Assembly: GCA_029582155.1 (NCBI GenBank)
Contig: CM055897.1
Coordinates: 19,209,535-19,273,534 of the forward strand
From: Panopea generosa
Taxonomy: Eukaryota; Mollusca; Bivalvia; Adapedonta; Hiatellidae
Direction of reading: 5' to 3'
Length of the DNA: 64,000 nucleotides
The position numbers were made by a program, and so were the translations under genes. Of the stretch, positions 62,611 to 64,000 are shown one piece after another. The notes under the pieces are model-generated. The model made no database searches and was not told the DNA's origin. It saw only the letters and a program-made list of their open reading frames with translations. The first letter of the stretch is position 1. Each line of letters starts with the position of its first letter.

Positions 62611-62996
62611 CATGAACACCTTCATGGTTCACTTATTTAGAATGTGGTGCATGGAAATTCATGGTTCACTTACTAAGCATGTCGTGCATGGAAATTCATG
62701 GTTCATTTACTTAGCATGTCGTGCATGGAAATTCATGGTTCGCTTACTTAGCATGTGGTGCATGGAAATTCATGGTTTACTTACTAAACATGTGATGCAT
62801 GGAAATTCACAGCTCACTTACTTGGAATGTGGTGCATAGAAATTCATGACTGACTTACTTAGTATGTGATGCATGTAAATTCATGGTTCACGTACTTAGC
62901 ATGTGGTGCATAGATATCCATGGCTTACTTACTTAGTATGTGGTGCATGTAAATTCATGGTTCACTTACTTAGTATGTGGTGCATGGAAATCCATA
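62611..62996. repeat. 37-bp minisatellite, about 10 copies
   Basis: Units read CATGGTTCACTTACTTAGCA then TGTGGTGCATGGAAATT. The 85-codon plus frame is a repeat translation. In gene E intron 4. Confidence 0.95.
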
Positions 62997-63337
62997 TATC
63001 ATGACTTTTTAACCAATTGAATTATGTCAGTGTAGCTCTATGTGCCTCAATCAGCAAATGCAAGATTTTCGATTTTACTATATCAATATAAATATATTCA
63101 ACAGTGTGTTACTGTTTTTCAAGATGGTAATGACAATGCAATTTAATACTAGTACTTCATTTTATTTATGCCTATGTATAAATATTGTTTGCATATATAT
63201 ATATACAATATTAAACAAAATTGAAGACATTTTAATTTTTTTGTATGCAATACTATCTAGCTAGTGTCACGTGCAAACAGGCCTCATGCATCAGGTGCAA
63301 ACACTCTGAAAATTGAGTTGTTTTACATCAAATTTAA

Positions 63338-63520
63338 CTCTCACCGCTAAGGTCATAGCTTCGAGCCCAGCTTGCTCAAAAAAACTTTATTATATGTGAC
63401 AGTTTGCCAGTTACTTCTGGAAGGACGGCCGTTCTACTCAGATTCATTCTGAAGTCTTACTCCACCAATACATATATAACATGAAATGTGTTGAAAATGA
63501 CGCTAAACCCAATCAAAAAT
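63338..63520 (+). mobile_element. SINE family 3, 5'-truncated
   Basis: B-box-like AGCTTCGAGCCC, then GCCAGTTACTTCTGGAAGGA, GTTCTACTCAGATTCATTCT, CTCCACCAATA and tail AATGACGCTAAACCCAATCA; homologous throughout to 56820-57000. Confidence 0.8.
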
Positions 63521-63910
63521 GACTATAAATAAAGCTACTTATGTTAATCTGATCCGTCGGTACGTCCGTGATTGCAGGATATAAAGTGCAGTACGGCTAC
63601 TGCATGGTAATATAGGCCCTATGTGCTGGTTATTTTACCACATGATAGCACCTATTGTGAGTGTGACCAGCTACTAATACTAGTAATAGCATACATAGTG
63701 AAGTGAGAACTTGACGGATGAGAAATGATCTGGAGAACGCACCTTAGAACACCCACAATATACATGCATACACATACACGCACGTATCGATGGACGGACG
63801 GACGGGGAAGACAGACATATGCAACTTATGAATTATTTTCGAAATATAATTATTGCTACCACAAGGAAACCAAAAATATATATTTTTATGGTGATTTATG
63901 AAATAGTTAC

Positions 63911-64000
63911 CTTCATAGTTTATGCATCAGTCACCATCAATATCAGCCTCTCTGATCATGTCCTTTACTTCTTCATCAGTTAACTTCTCCCTAAGGTTGT
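63911..64000 (-). pseudogene. Gene E exon 4 (partial, stop in EF-hand 4)
   Basis: The 3' part of a calmodulin exon 4, cut by the window edge. It reads [20 protein letters not shown], then DGD, a TGA stop (63927-63929) where glycine belongs in the EF4 loop, then CINYE to a gtaac donor. Unless exon 4 is skipped, the product loses half of EF4 and the last helix. With the shortened last exon this points to a calmodulin pseudogene, most like gene C. Exons 1-3 lie outside the window. Confidence 0.88.

Larger units (their letters stand above)
60837..63910 (-). other. Gene E intron 4
   Basis: 3.1 kb between the two gene E exons. Next to exon 4 it is homologous to gene C and D intron 4 (TTGGTTTCCTTGTGGTAGCA, a GTCCGTCCGTC tract, TCACTTCACTATGTATG on the minus strand). 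It has taken in the hairpin-rich repeat, a 37-bp minisatellite and a SINE. Confidence 0.75.

Overview
The window is eukaryotic, AT-rich nuclear DNA from an invertebrate animal. I lean to a bivalve or other mollusc. The near-canonical metazoan calmodulin and the spliceosomal introns show an animal; the mollusc guess rests only on the style of the interspersed repeats (tRNA-headed SINEs ending in a GACGCTAAAC-type tail, a GTGACCTTGACCTTT-type repeat, many minisatellites). The coding content I can support is one gene family: a cluster of calmodulin and calmodulin-like genes. All share one exon plan: ATG alone, then exons of 31, 144, 243 and about 29 nt.

Layout: gene A (minus, 2844-7011, intact, divergent); gene B (minus, 10834-17850, exon 3 splice donor lost); gene C (plus, 22013-30174, exon 3 acceptor lost, last exon not found); gene D (plus, 41146-49626, intact, near-canonical calmodulin); an orphan last exon on the plus strand at 58353-58378; and gene E (minus, exon 5 at 60811-60836, exon 4 running off the right edge, with an in-frame stop in EF-hand 4). 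Orientation is minus, minus, plus, plus, minus. A and B are tandem copies of one segment (flanks 1-735 and 9205-9925 are homologous). C and D are copies of another, with homologous promoters and introns. All four visible promoters carry CCGCAATGCG about 90-120 bp upstream of the ATG.

Repeats fill much of the rest. Between C and D lie three minisatellites: a 27-bp unit (31.05-32.83 kb), a 119-bp unit (33.25-34.32 kb) and a 19-bp unit (34.33-40.44 kb). Shorter tandem arrays lie at 1.0, 26.5, 27.2, 59.8 and 62.6 kb. Dispersed elements include three tRNA-derived SINE families, a MITE trio inside gene D, another MITE at 58.9 kb, two larger inverted-repeat-bounded elements (23.5-25.4 and 51.8-55.3 kb), and an uncharacterised family rich in perfect hairpins built on CTTAGTGTAACA (18.8-20.8, 24.2-24.7, 61.2-62.1 kb).

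Together the window reads as a calmodulin birth-and-death cluster. D probably supplies ordinary calmodulin. A is a diverged but complete EF-hand protein. B and C have each lost a splice site of the same frame-neutral exon, so they are either dying or make a shortened product holding the C-terminal lobe. E and the orphan exon look like remnants.
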